DNA of 64,000 bases, taken from Pseudisothecium myosuroides. Lineage: Eukaryota; Streptophyta; Bryopsida; Hypnales; Lembophyllaceae. This document shows, piece by piece, positions 46,734 to 58,616 of the stretch (its first letter is position 1; each line of letters starts with the position of its first letter). The notes under the pieces were generated by a model. It saw only the letters and a program-made list of their open reading frames with translations, was not told where the DNA came from and made no database searches. The stretch spans positions 8,370,001 to 8,434,000 of the forward strand of contig OX637295.1 in NCBI GenBank assembly GCA_951799445.1, read 5' to 3'. Made by a program: the position numbers and the translations under genes.

Positions 46734-47678
46734 TTAACCCCTAAAGGCCCAAGGCTTTTTTTCTGCCAAAACCCCATCAAAACTGCCATTTCTATAGCAA
46801 GGAGTAAAAAAAATGAAAAATGTTTTTTTTTTCACATCTAACCATTGGATCTTACACCTAACTAGTATGAGAATGTGTGGAAAAAATTTCAGAATTTTTG
46901 GCCGCTTAGATTGCAAGATATCTGCGTTTAAAGTGGAAAAAACAAGTATTTCAGCACATTGCGGGACTAGATTTTTTGACTTTAAACATTTTTCACTTAA
47001 AATTTTTGCACTACAGAGTTTTGTGCTTCAAATCTTTGTAGTGGAGAATTGAGTTGAGAGTCTAGGGGAAAAAAAAATATCCAAAAAAACTTAATTATCA
47101 TTCCTAAAAAAATTATTAAGTAGAAGTAGGTACGAGATAGAAGGAAAATCTAAAACATTAATATATTTTAAATGGAATTAAAATACACTAATCCCAATGG
47201 TGAGATTGTTCTAGCAAGTAAACTAAACCATGATAATTTATTTTTTTTGAAAAATTGCAAAAAAAGCATTCAGAAATGAATCCTACAAGTTATTTTTTTC
47301 ATGAAGATGCTCTAACCGCCCAAAAAACAAGAATGTCCATAACTTTCTCATAACAAATCCAAATGAAATGAATCAAAGCTTTCCAGATAGAAAAAAATAT
47401 AATCTACAAGAAAAAAAATATTTAAAAAAAAATATATACAAAATTTTGCCAAATTTTTCTTGCTGCCCGGACTGCCCAGTTACAAAAAAAGTAACATATT
47501 TGGCCATAACTTTTGACTCCTATTTCCAAATGTCCTGAAATTTAGTGCATATGAAAGATATTCCTCGCGCCCACCTTCTATTAAAATTTCAGCTTAAAAT
47601 ATGGAAATCTCTAGTCACACGGACCTGCCCAAAATTTCTATACGGCCAAAAAATGCATGCCGGTCCTTTAGGGGTTAA
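46734..47678. mobile_element. TTAA element F, intact (945 bp)
   Basis: Ends TTAACCCCTAAAGGCCC and reversed TTAACCCCTAAAGGACC. Oriented opposite to element A. A 79-codon frame inside is not a transposase. Confidence 0.88.
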
Positions 47679-48258
47679 ATGGTCGCTTTTAGGCCATACT
47701 ACCTTATATGTTTGAGCTTCTTCGAATTTGCTCCTAATTGAACAAAAATTGAAGAAGCCAACATTTTAATGAATTTTATCAATTTTTTTGAATTGTAACC
47801 TTACAAATTTAAACTGTACTAAACATATTATGTTAGAAATCTCACGTGAAAAGAAAACACAACAATATCAATTATGAATTGAAAGATTATTATGTTTAAT
47901 AATGAAGGTGTTAAAACTATGAAAGTGATTTCAAGTCTTTCAATCCTCTTTTCACACGTCTAATCCAAAATTGAGGTCATCAAAAACAAATATGAAGATA
48001 AACGCTCCAATGTTCAATTTCTAAACAACAAACAAATTGAAGTTCAAGTATAATTCTCGTTATTGCTTGGATGAAAGTCATCTTAATTTGTGGAGATACT
48101 ATATCAAGTTGTTTTTCTATCTAATGTTGGATTTGGTGTTATTAGAGTACTTTTTTTTTCTAAAATTATAAATGTAAAAGTATGTAAAGTGGTTGACCAT
48201 GCCAAAATTGCATTCACTCTAGTTCAAAAGCAGATTTTTAAAAATGAGGTCATAGATT
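47679..48258. repeat. Third partial copy of the LTP-flank sequence
   Basis: At 48055-48240 the string gaaagtcatcttaatttgt ... atcaagttgtttttct ... ttggatttggtgttattaga matches 4475-4640 and 62445-62600. The rest is unrecognised. Confidence 0.55.
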
Positions 48259-49397
48259 TCAACCCATGAAGGACCAAAGTCTCCTCGGGGCACTAGATAA
48301 AAACTGTGTTGGAACCCACAAAACCATGTGTAATTAGTTTTGTTGAGTTCTTAGTTTCCAACGCAAAATTCTGCAAAATTCCAACACGAAAATGCATTCC
48401 AACGCAAAAATTTGCATTGGAAATTAGGAACTTAACAAAACCAATCCTAGATGGGTTTGTGGGTTCCAACGCAGTTTTCTTCTAGTAGGAGACACTTGGG
48501 ATTTGGGGCAAGCTCGTGTGACCTCAAATTCTAACTTGATTTTTTAAAACTTTTTTTGAAGATGGGAAATCACATTAGCTTTATAAAAATATAATATTTT
48601 TTCAATCGGTGCCTAGTTGCAAAAGTTATGCCATCTGAAGTCTTAATAGTAGTTTGTCAAGCAGAACAAAAAAAATACAAAAAATGAATTCTTTTTATTT
48701 TTAATTTTTTTTCTAAAAGATTATGTTTTTGTCTACATCTGAAGCTTTGATTCATTCTATTTTAACAAATAATGAAAAAGTTATAGACAATCTTGTTTTT
48801 GGGGCAATCTAAGTATCTTCTTACAAAAACAACTTAATATAGAATTCATTTTTGAATGCAATTTTTTTTTTAAATCAAATTTTTTGTTTAACTGGTTTAG
48901 TCTTCTTTGCAAGAACAATCTCACCATTGGGATTATGGTGTTTCAATTTCATCTTAGAGCTATTAACAATTTAGTGTTTTGTTCAATCTAAAATTGTTTC
49001 AAAATTACTTCTACTTCACAATTATTTAATGAATGAAAATCAAGTGTTTTATTCTGAACTTTTTTTACCGACTCTCAACTCAAATGTTCAATATAATTTT
49101 TTTTTAATTTACGGTCCGTAGTGCAAAAAGTTTCTACAAATGGCGATCAAAGTTATCTAAAATTGTAGGCCAACATTCAAAAGAAATTATTTTTTCAACT
49201 TCAAATGCTAATATCTTTCAATCCGTATGGTCAAACTTCATGAAATTTTTACCACATGATTCAACAGAAGTGACGTATAAGATCTTATTTTTAGTTTTAA
49301 AAAATAAAAATAAAATGTTTTCTTGATTGATTGTAGCAGTAATGGTAGTTTTTAGTGGTTTTGGAGCCAGAAAAAGCCTTGGGCATTTAGAAGTTAA
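48259..49397. mobile_element. TTAA element G with nested MITE
   Basis: Left tcaacccatgaaggacca, right reversed TTAACTTCTAAATGCCC. The body matches element H reversed. Interrupted by 48293-48485. Confidence 0.72.
48293..48485. mobile_element. Palindromic MITE with CTAGA(A)AAAACTG ends (193 bp)
   Basis: Arms gtgttggaacccacaaa and tttgtgggttccaacgc pair, as do inner ttccaacgca blocks. Sits in the left end of element G. Confidence 0.82.
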
Positions 49398-51014
49398 AAA
49401 AACCAAATGTTAAGAAAATCACCATGTCAAGAGAACCCCATTTCAAATCCATTCCAAAAAACATTATTCAAAAAATGATAATATTTTACTTGTAATCAAA
49501 TTAGAAGGATTTTTGAATTTTCTCTTCCATAAATTATATAAAGATATTGGTGATAGCATTGATGAAATGGTGAATTTATTTGTACGGATAGAATCTACAA
49601 CTCAAAATCTATGCATTAGAGGGGATTTGAGGGTATAGGTAGGCCATTTCAAGGTTATTTTTTTTGGTGTTAAACCAGCCAATATTGTTAGAATATTTAA
49701 ATTATTAAAAATATTAATTAAATAATATTATTTGATGTTGTAGTTTCTCGGCCATGTCAGATTGTTGATGTGGCACAATTATCATGTTTCCCATTGCTTG
49801 GAAATTGGCAGTTTTGTTGAGGCTTCAAATTTCTTTATGAATTTCAAAATATTCTTCCAAATAGTACTTTATGATGATTTTTCTCAATTTGTGTTTTAGT
49901 AAAGACTCTGGCCATGTTTAGGGGTTCAAGACATAACATGCATAACCCCAATCAATTTTTGGCTTCTCAAAATCTATTCTATAATTTATTAAATGAATTT
50001 ATCATGTGATTTTGTCTAAAATCTAGTGTATTTGACTATTTGAGGCTCATTTTTAAGAGCCTTAAATACTAAAAAATCAAGATTTGCAACTTGCATATAA
50101 TCTTCAAAGAAAAATCATAATCATTCATTTTCAAAATCAAATTTTTGATGCTAAAACTAGACTTCAAAAAAATTGTATAAAAAACTATTCTAGATAATAA
50201 CTTGGTAAGGTTCATTTTTAACTTCAAAATTCTATCAACAACAAAATTTGGAATATCAGGCATATAGGGGTTAAATCATTCATGTAAATTTGTGTGCAAT
50301 GCTCATTGTTGAAGTCGTGTTGTCTTGCATCTCAATTACACAAACATGGATGATGAAATAATGAGGAATTAATAATGAAAGTTGTGAAACGCATATTAGG
50401 ATTAATGATGTGAAAGTAGAGACCTCAGTTGGCTTTAAATGGAGATTGAATATTCACTTTTGAAGTTCATGTTAATACTTAATAGTCTAACAACAGTAAT
50501 TGACAACAAGATTGATCACCTATAAATCATGCACACATATGCTAAAAACAACACAATGAATATCTAAATGGTGAATTCAAGCAAGGGCACTTGTTCAATG
50601 GCTTCTCATAATGACTACCTTTCTTGAAAGTTTACTATGTCTTCCTTCTCCATTCATCATCCTATATTATGATTGTATTGACATTTAGACAAGGTCGGTA
50701 ATGATTATAATTGACTTATAATATAGGTAGTGGTTAGGGTTGGCAAAAGATAATTCTAAAATTGGATGCTAAAAATTTTGAAAATGTATTTGCAAGAAAA
50801 TAATTTTTTTTGAAGGGACCAAAAAAATCTTGAAAAATCTTGGCAAAATATTTTTAGTTTTTGGTAGATTTAGTAATTATTTGATTAGTAATCTTTAAAT
50901 TATAGTAATTTGAGTTAAATCAATTAATCTTGTGAGACAAAATATGAAGTTTAAGGTAAGCAAATGTGCTTGCAATTGCATACTTGTAACATTTAGGCTT
51001 TGGAGTACTAAGCA
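49398..51014. other. AT-rich, no gene recognised
   Basis: A gcatataggggTTAA string at ~50264 may be one end of an old TTAA element whose other end I could not place. Confidence 0.35.
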
Positions 51015-51436
51015 TTAACCCCTAAAGGACTAGCCTGCTGATTTTGGCAACATAACTTTTTTGGGCAGGTACGTGTGAGTGGAGATTTGCATATTTTAGG
51101 CTGAAATTTTAATACAAGGTGTGGGCGAGGAATATCTTCCATGTCCACTAATTTTCATAGAATTTGAGCATACAAGTAAAAAATTTTGACGGAAAAGGTT
51201 GTTTCAATCTCAACTGCGGTAGGACGGGCAGGGATACTTACACTACGCTCAAAATTTTCAAAAAGTGCCCAGAGCTGTAAGGGCAGTGGAGAAGGCAGGG
51301 TTCTAGAATACAAAATGGCTAGGTCCAATATTGGGTTTGGGCTAACATACTGCAGACTAAGTAAATGCTCAATGGCCCTTTACTTGAGTCAAAAATATTT
51401 AAGTAAATGTTCTCAACTTGGTTTGTGTTTGTAAGT

Positions 51437-51539
51437 GAAAAGAGGAGCTCCTTATGTACACTTGGGGTGGTAGGAGGAGTCCCACATGGGTTGGGACTCC
51501 TCCTACCACCCCAAGTGTACATAAGGAGCTCCTCTTCTC
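51437..51539. repeat. Near-perfect hairpin, 47-bp arms, 9-bp loop
   Basis: Arms 51437-51483 and 51493-51539 pair with one mismatch. The arm contains gagtcccacatggg at its tip, a string commonly seen at plant LTR ends, so it may be two LTR ends fused head to head. Confidence 0.92.
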
Positions 51540-51574
51540 ATTTGCAAATGCAAACCAAGTTACATACACTTGGA

Positions 51575-51737
51575 AACTCATAGCTCACTACATACACTTG
51601 GAGTGGTTGGAGTTAGAACAATCCATGTAGGATATTTAAATTAGAATTAGTAGAAGCTTCAACTAATTCTAATTTAGATATCCTACATGGGTTGTTCTAA
51701 GTCCTACCACCCCATTTATGTATAGTGAGCTTCTTTT
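51575..51737. repeat. Second fold-back, ~75-bp arms
   Basis: gctcactacatacacttgg ... tagaagctt pairs with caactaattctaat ... tgtatagtgagc, with several mismatches. Related to the hairpin beside it and to the single-armed copy at ~42551. Confidence 0.8.
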
Positions 51738-52574
51738 CCCCATTAAAACTCAAAACAACTTCAATACATTTTAAGTAAATTGAGGTAGTTCACAAAGAAT
51801 TAAAAGATTAAATGTTAATAATATAAAGCCTGGTCAATAGAGGTGGAAGCCACCTCCTTTGAAGAAGGAGCCTCACCACCTGCCATGCACAGGCACTTCA
51901 TTACCGAAGTGCTTGGTGGGTTGGGATTTGTTAGGGTTTCAGGATGGGACAGTGATTTTGTAAGGAGAAGCCCCTAATTTACCAACTGCCTTGGCTTACA
52001 ATGCAACCCAACCTCAATCTAGGCTCTCAAATGTTGAGATTCAAAATTTTTGGTGGTCCAAAAATATTTTGTGGTAGAGAAGAAGCTCATGAAGGTTTCC
52101 ACCGTTCACTTTTTTTGGAAAATTTTCCATGAAGAAGATATAAAATTCCAAAAAGTTGTCCATGTTAGGCTTTTTTGTCTACCTAGTGAACACATTGCAA
52201 TTTTTTCTACATGTTGTACAATTTGAAATGATTTGAAAATTTTTAGACATGTTGCCAACTTAGTTTGAAGAGTGAATCCAAAGAAGCACCACCAATTTGG
52301 ACTTTTTTTCATACAAATGTGACCTTGTGAAGTGCAGCTGCCCGGAATTTCGCAGGGACAAAAAAAGGAATGTTATCTATTCAAACGCTAATATCTTCCA
52401 ATCCACGTGGTGAAAATTTCTGAAATTTTTTTCACATCTTCTCAAACAAGTTTACAACAAGATCCTACGGTTATATATGTACAAAAATGTTTTTTTTCTA
52501 AAATTTGGTACTTGAACTAGAAATGGCAGTTTTGGAGCCTATTTGGTGAAAACATAGTCAAAGAACTTTATGGG

Positions 52575-53470
52575 TTAACCCTAAAAGACCAAGGCCTTTT
52601 TTTTGCCAAAGAACACTCAAAACTGCCATTTCTATTGCAAAAAGTTTTAAAAAAAAATTCTTCACATCTAAATATAGTATCTTACACCTAACTAGTATGA
52701 AAATTTGCGGAATAAATTTCAAATTTTTTGACCGCATAGATGCCAAGATATCTGCATTTAAAGTGAAGAAAACAAGATTTTTGTACATATTATTTGACTT
52801 TGAACCTTCTTAACTTAATTTTTTTTGCACTAGAAGGTTTTGAGGCTTAAATCTTTATAGTGGGGAATTGAGTTGAGAATCTAGAAGAAAAAAATAATTC
52901 AAAAAAACTTAATTTTCATTCTTAAAAAAATTGTTAAGTAGAAATAGGTACAAGATAGAAGGAAAATCTAAAATATTGATATCTTTTAGATGGAATTAGA
53001 ATGCACTAATTCCAATGGTGAGATTTTTTTAGCAAGCAAACTAAACCATGTGGAACTTTTTTTATAACTTTTTTTAAAATTGCATTCAAAAATGAATCCT
53101 ACAAGTTATCTTTTCAAGAAGATGCTTAGATTGCCCAAAAAACATGATTGTCCATAATTTTCACATCACTTGACAAAATGAAATGAATCAGAGCTTTCCA
53201 TGTAGAAAAAAACATAATCTATACGATTTTATTTTTGAAACTCAAATTTTTCAAAAATATTTTTTGCTGCCCGATCTCCTCTATTTTGAGCTTATTTGGG
53301 CATAACTTTTGTTCCCGGGCACCAATTGAAAAAAAATTATATTTCTACAAAGCTAATTAGTTTTTCTATCTTCAAAAGGTTTGCAAAAAATCATGACAAA
53401 AATTGAGACCATATGTACCTGCCCAAAATTCAATTTGTCCCCTGAAGGGACAATGGTCCTTTAGGGTTAA
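52575..53470. mobile_element. TTAA element K, intact (896 bp)
   Basis: Ends TTAACCCTAAAAGACC and reversed TTAACCCTAAAGGACC. It shares its first TTAA with the end of element J, so the two are back to back. Confidence 0.85.
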
Positions 53471-53810
53471 ACAAGAACTAGTGGAATAAATTCCCCACAT
53501 TACACAAATATTTGTGCAATACATTTTAGCAACTCAGTGTATATTTTAGAATGAAAAAGATAGTGGCAAGACCAAGAAAATGCAACAAATCAATTCATAG
53601 TAGACAACTCACTTACACATCCTTGAACAAAGTCACTCATATTAGTACTACTATAAGAATTCTAAAACATTTGATTATTAACTTTGTCTTTTTGACAAAT
53701 CAAGCCCTACGCTACAAAGAGACGACTCCACTCTACTATCTTCATACAAGCTGTGATATTGCTTGCAAAAAATAAACAACAAGAATCTCATTCAATTGAT
53801 AAGGAAAAAA
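53471..53810. other. No gene recognised
   Basis: A 74-codon frame (53551-53775) is unrecognised. Confidence 0.35.
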
Positions 53811-53950
53811 ATGTGACATAGCATGGCATGCATGTACTCATTCAATTGATAAAAACTTTCAAATGTGACATAGCATGGCATGTACATAGGACAAGGAGGC
53901 CTAAAAAAAGCAATGTGACATAGCATGGCATGCATATATGTAGAACAAGG
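53811..53950. repeat. Short tandem repeat, atgtgacatagcatggcatg x3
   Basis: Copies start at 53811, 53864 and 53911 (spacing 53 and 47). Confidence 0.9.
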
Positions 53951-54146
53951 AAGGCATGATAACATTGATAATTTTTGTTCAATCTTGTAAAAGAGATTGG
54001 TCCTTAGCAAATTATTGAACAAACCTACTCCTATCCTCCCCGCTATCCGCAAACTCCAATCTTTGTGTCCTTTTGCAATAGACAAGCACGGTTCAAAAAC
54101 AAGGCACCAAGCTAGTTTGAAACCTTGGTTAAAAAATGAGGCAATG

Positions 54147-54311
54147 GGCAATTTAATTAAAATTGCTATATTTTTTAAAATGGCCTGAAAACATTTCAAG
54201 ACGGCCATTCTAAATCTATACCTGTCCTAGATGATTCAAATTGCCCGCTTTGAAATCTATACCACACCGTCAAAGTGGCACTTGGAATACCGCCATTTTA
54301 ATGAAATTGCC
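54147..54311. mobile_element. MITE with GGCAATTT...AATGAAATTGCC ends, copy 2
   Basis: Same family as 8552-8738, sharing aatctatac, aaagtggcacttggaatacc and gccattttaatgaaattgcc. Confidence 0.72.
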
Positions 54312-55305
54312 CATGGCAACCTTGTGACAACGTGCTCTAGGTCATATTCTCTACAGACTATAAAATTGAACATGTAAACTTCTTGAGCCAAGTTTGCTAC
54401 TCATCTTGTACTACACACAACATAGAAACAGGGATGCTCAATTCATGGCAATCAAAATATGGAGATCAGATAAGTCCTGCAATGGCCTAGTATCTCCAAA
54501 ATTTCATTCCCTGAAAATAAAATGAAAAATCACGGTAATTCCAAAAAACTTATCCTAACCTATTTCGTTTGCAAAGATTGCCAAGCCAAAAGAGCTTGAA
54601 TCCACCAAATTAGAATCGAGAAGAGAAGAAAAAATGATGCGCCTTCAAAGTATGGAATGAAATGCTAGTTTCAAAATTGCTAGTTTGCCCTCATGCCATG
54701 GCCTAATTTTTTAAATTTTTTTCCCACATATAGACAAGTGTGAGAAATAGCGAGAGCAATTGAAATTATATTCTTTCAACAAAGTATGAATTAGCTATAA
54801 TTTTTTGAAGTGTTCAGCCCAAAAGAGTTTGTAGACTATCCAAAAACCAACATACAACTATATCTATAATGTTCACTTTACTCTTCTAAAGCACTCAAAA
54901 TATTTTCTAAAATGAAAGGCCTTAAAAAGTCACTTCCTACAATGATTTACACTGAAATAGTTGGGTGTTCTTAATGAGGTTACTAATTAATCCATTAGTG
55001 TCAGGTAAGACATTAATTGTGGTCCAAAATCTCATAAACTGAAAATAACCACCATGAGGTCATTCCTTAGGTGTCCGTCATGGGTCATTTGACCATGATG
55101 GATTGTTTTACCTTATTGGTGACCATGTTTAGCAATAAAAGGAGGTCCAAGCTCTAAAGGAAGCGCAAACAGTACTCCAATCTCGGAAAGAGAAGCAAGG
55201 CAAGCTGGGCTTGTCAAAGCACGGAAGTCTCCCTCACACAGAGAGCCTTGACCACTATTTCATTCATCCATTTGTTGTTCTCATGGCATTTCTACAGCTT
55301 CCATA
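54312..55305. other. No gene recognised
   Basis: At 55130-55300 a TATA-like aataaaagg is followed by a GC-richer leader-like stretch and atggcatttctacagc, but no open frame follows because a MITE starts at 55306. Could be a promoter remnant. Confidence 0.35.
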
Positions 55306-55579
55306 TAAGGTAGGTATCCTTAAACCGCCACTAATTGCTACTGTGCCTAATTACTACTATTAGACTGATCAAATTCTTCTATATTCTTATTGGCAAGGGA
55401 AAGGAGGTTCCAACGCACCAAAGAACCCAACATTTGGATACTGTATGCAAAAGTTATGAAGGAACAAAGTTTGGTTCTAAAAGTGTTTCTTTCACGGAGG
55501 TACATAACTGATTTTGGAAATGTACACACACTGAAGATGGCGCTTTAAGGTCAGTGACGCATTAAGGATACCTACCTTA
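55306..55579. mobile_element. MITE with perfect 18-bp ends (274 bp)
   Basis: Starts taaggtaggtatccttaa and ends ttaaggatacctacctta. TA target duplication likely. A diverged copy is at 1508-1757. Confidence 0.88.
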
Positions 55580-55844
55580 AGAAGTCTTCCATCTTATGAA
55601 TTTTTGCACAATTATAGGTATCCCTGGGCCGCTTGGCAAATTCCACACATGAATCTCCAACATCTATGAATATGAGTTGAAATAATGGTATAAATGATTG
55701 CATTTCAGTTGCATTTCAGTTGTGTAATTTAGCATAAAAAATTAATTTTTGAACCCAGTTACTGTATACCCTACCAATATAATGTTTGTTTTGTTCAAAT
55801 TGAAGATGATTTCAACATATTGTTTTTTTGTGTTATTTTTTATA

Positions 55845-55925
55845 CACATGGACCGTTTTCAATTGCAAAGAAGGAAACAATACAGAGAACCAAGGGACAG
55901 CGTCCCTGGCAAACCCACAGGGTAA
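55845..55925 (-). mobile_element. LINE tail of the second family, antisense
   Basis: Reverse complement shares tcccttggttctctgta, tgtttccttctt and gtccatgtg with 45302-45557. Confidence 0.55.
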
Positions 55926-55996
55926 AACTCAACTTTTCCTTTTCAACACCACACTATTTTCTCTTTTTTTCCTTCTTTTTTTAAAATCTAATTTTT

Positions 55997-57600
55997 TTAA
56001 CCCCTAAAGGACCGGCATGCATTTTTTGGTTGTATAGAAATTTTGGGCAGGTATGTGTGACTAGATATTTTCATATTTTAAGCTGAAATTTTAATATAAG
56101 GTGGGCACAAGGAATATCTTTCATATACGCTAAATTTCAAGACATTTGGAAATAGGAGTCAAAAGTTATGGCCAAATATGTTACTTTTTTTCATAATTGG
56201 GCAGTCCGGGTAGCAGAATCAATTTGGCAAAAAAAAAAAATTTTAAAATATTTTTTTTCTCGTAGATTATATTTTTGTCTATCTGGAAAGCTTTGATTCA
56301 TTTCATTTGGATTTGTTATGAAAAAGTTATGGACATTCTTGTTTCTCGAATAGTTAGAGCATCTTCTTGAAAAAAATAACTTGTAGGATTCATTTCTAAA
56401 TGCTATTTTTGCAATTTTTCAAAAAAAATAAATTCTCATGGTTTAATTTACTTGCTAGAACAATCTCACCTTTGGGATTAGTGTATTTTAATTCCATCTA
56501 AAATATATTAATATTTTAGGTTTTCTTTCTATCTCGTACCTACTTCTACTTAATAAATTTTTTAGGAATGATAATTAAGTTTTTTTGAATATTTTTTTCC
56601 CCTCAATTCAATTCTCCACTACAAAGATTTAAAGCTCAAAACTCTATAGTGCAAAAATTTTAAGTTAAAAATGTTGAAAGTCAAAAAATCTAGTCCCGCA
56701 ATGTGTTGAAATACTTGGTTTTCCCACTTTAACCCCTAAAGGACCATTGTCCCTACGGGGGACAAATGCGTTTTCGGGCAGGTACCTACGGGCTGAAATT
56801 TTCTCCTGATTTTTTGAAACTTTTTTTGGAGGTAGAAAAATTGATTAGCTTCAAGGGAATATAATTTTTTTACAATCGGTGCCCGGGAAAAAAAGTTATG
56901 ACCATATAAGCTCAAAACAGGCTATGGGGGGCAGCTCGGGCAGCAAAAAAAAAATGGAAAAAAATTTGAATTTTTTTTTTTAATATTTTTTTTCTCATAG
57001 GTTATATTTTTGGCTATCTGGAAAGCTTTGATTCATTTCATTTGACTTTGTTATGAGGAAGTTATGGACATTCCTAGACTCTCAACTCAATTCTCCACTA
57101 CAAGCATTAAAAGCTCAAAACTCTGTAGTGCAAAAATTTTAAGTTAAAAATGTTCAAAGTCAAAAAATCCAGTCCCGCAATGTGCTGAAAAACTTGATTT
57201 TTCCACTTTAAACACAGATATCTTGCAATCTATGCGGTCAAAAATTCTAAAAAATTTTCCACACTTTTTTATACTAGTTAGGTGTAAGATCTTACGGTTA
57301 GATGTGAAAAAAAAAAAATTTAATTTTTTTTAACTCTTTGCTACAGAAATGACAGTTTTCAGTGTTTTTTGGCAGAAAAAAGGCCTTGGTCCTTTAGGGG
57401 TTAAACGCAGATATCCTGCAATCTGAGCAGTCAAAAATTCTGAAATTTTTTCTACACATTCTCATACTAGTTAGGTGTAAGATCCAATGGTTAGATGTGC
57501 AAAAAAAAAACATTTTTCAATTTTTTTCACTCCTTGCTATAGAAATGGCAGTTTTGAGTGTTTTTTGGTAGAAAAAAGGCCTTGGGCCTCTAGGGGTTAA
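55997..57600. mobile_element. TTAA element L, host of element M
   Basis: Ends TTAACCCCTAAAGGACC and reversed TTAACCCCTAGAGGCCC. With M and one TTAA removed it is 932 bp, the normal full length, and its sequence across the join (cccacTTTAAacgcagatat) matches element A (ccactttaaacacaaatatc). Confidence 0.88.
56729..57404. mobile_element. TTAA element M, nested, internally deleted (676 bp)
   Basis: Both ends TTAACCCCTAAAGGACC. Compared with A, about 270 bp are missing at ~57076, where ggacattc joins ctagactctcaac. Its target was a TTAA in element L. Confidence 0.9.
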
Positions 57601-57983
57601 GGCACAAACTCAATAAGGTAGAAACACCCAAAAACATCCGTGTACCTAATCTTTGTTCCTAGATGGACATTAAAGCGTCCCTAGACTTCCATTGAATGGT
57701 CTTTGACATGTGTCATAAAGTTTTCTCCTATCTTCACTGTGATTGGATAAGTGCTGAATTTGTCAGAATTCAGATTTGGGTCCACCTATAGGATGGTTCA
57801 AGTGGTCTAGGGGACTGCAACTTTGAAAATTCATAGAAAATACATGCCAAACCCGAAAAATTTAATTTTTTTTGAAAATTCATGATTTTCTCTCGCTAAC
57901 ACCACAAAAATATTTTTTTTTTGAAATGGTGCCTCCAAGTATGCTGAATTCCTTATTTTGACGGTTTTGGGAGCTTCCACCTT
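57601..57983. other. No gene recognised
   Basis: Spacer between TTAA element L and the right arm of the inverted duplication. Confidence 0.35.
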
Positions 57984-58213
57984 ATATTGGTTTTGATCCA
58001 CGAGATCGAAACTCCTGCGTAACAGAGATCTAAGCTCAAGTATAATTTATATGTAAGTTAATCCAATTTCGGTCTTAATCCCCCCTAGCCTGGCAACTCT
58101 GCCTTAATTCACATACCCTGAGTGAGCGAGTGAACTAATGCGCAGCTGCTCATTGTTGACTTCCGTGCCGTCCTGGTCACTCCAGTGCAGTAGTTGAAAA
58201 ACATAATCTCACT

Positions 58214-58317
58214 CCCTTGTTTTTCCCCCTTGTTGTCCCACCAGGCCACTTGGTGGTCTTGCAATTCTTTCCCTGGCAATGAAATCCCGTTTCATTTGTT
58301 TAAAACAAAACAAAAAC
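58214..58317 (+). mobile_element. LINE tail in right arm
   Basis: Bordered by acataatctcact at 58201-58213 and 58318-58330. Same insertion as 44944-45053, but with one hairpin arm shortened (ccacttggtggtc). Confidence 0.88.
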
Positions 58318-58468
58318 ACATAATCTCACTGAATGCGGAATCGAGGTTTTGTACAATTCAACTGTCGCATTAGTAGATCGATTTCTGACGCACAAGTGGC
58401 GGCGCGCGGCCCACCGTCTTCCCAGCAACCGTAATCAAGTAGCTGCTGCTCTAATGCTCCCGAAATGA

Positions 58469-58474
58469 TATAAA
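58469..58474 (+). promoter_or_regulatory. TATA box of LTP copy 3
   Basis: tataaa in gatataaagactccgcc, 148 bp before the start codon, as in copy 2. Confidence 0.7.
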
Positions 58475-58616
58475 GACTCCGCCCCCTTCCTTCAGCTTCC
58501 ATCTCCAGGCACAAGTGCTCTCAGAAGGGATTCATCTTCTTCATCTTCTTCGGTAAATTTTCTGTGTCATTGCTGTTTGGTGTAACTAGCTAGATCGATC
58601 TGAGCTAGCTAGCACT

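Larger units (their letters stand above)
51015..52578. mobile_element. TTAA element J carrying a large insertion
   Basis: Left TTAACCCCTAAAGGACT; right end is tatgggTTAA, shared with the start of element K. Family sequence is clear at 51015-51190 and 52335-52578. The middle (51190-52335) is foreign and holds the fold-backs. Confidence 0.65.

Noticed and set aside
49914..50274. Another TTAA element (ttaggggtt at 49918 and aggggTTAA at 50266)
   Set aside because: The two strings are in the same orientation and no family body lies between them.
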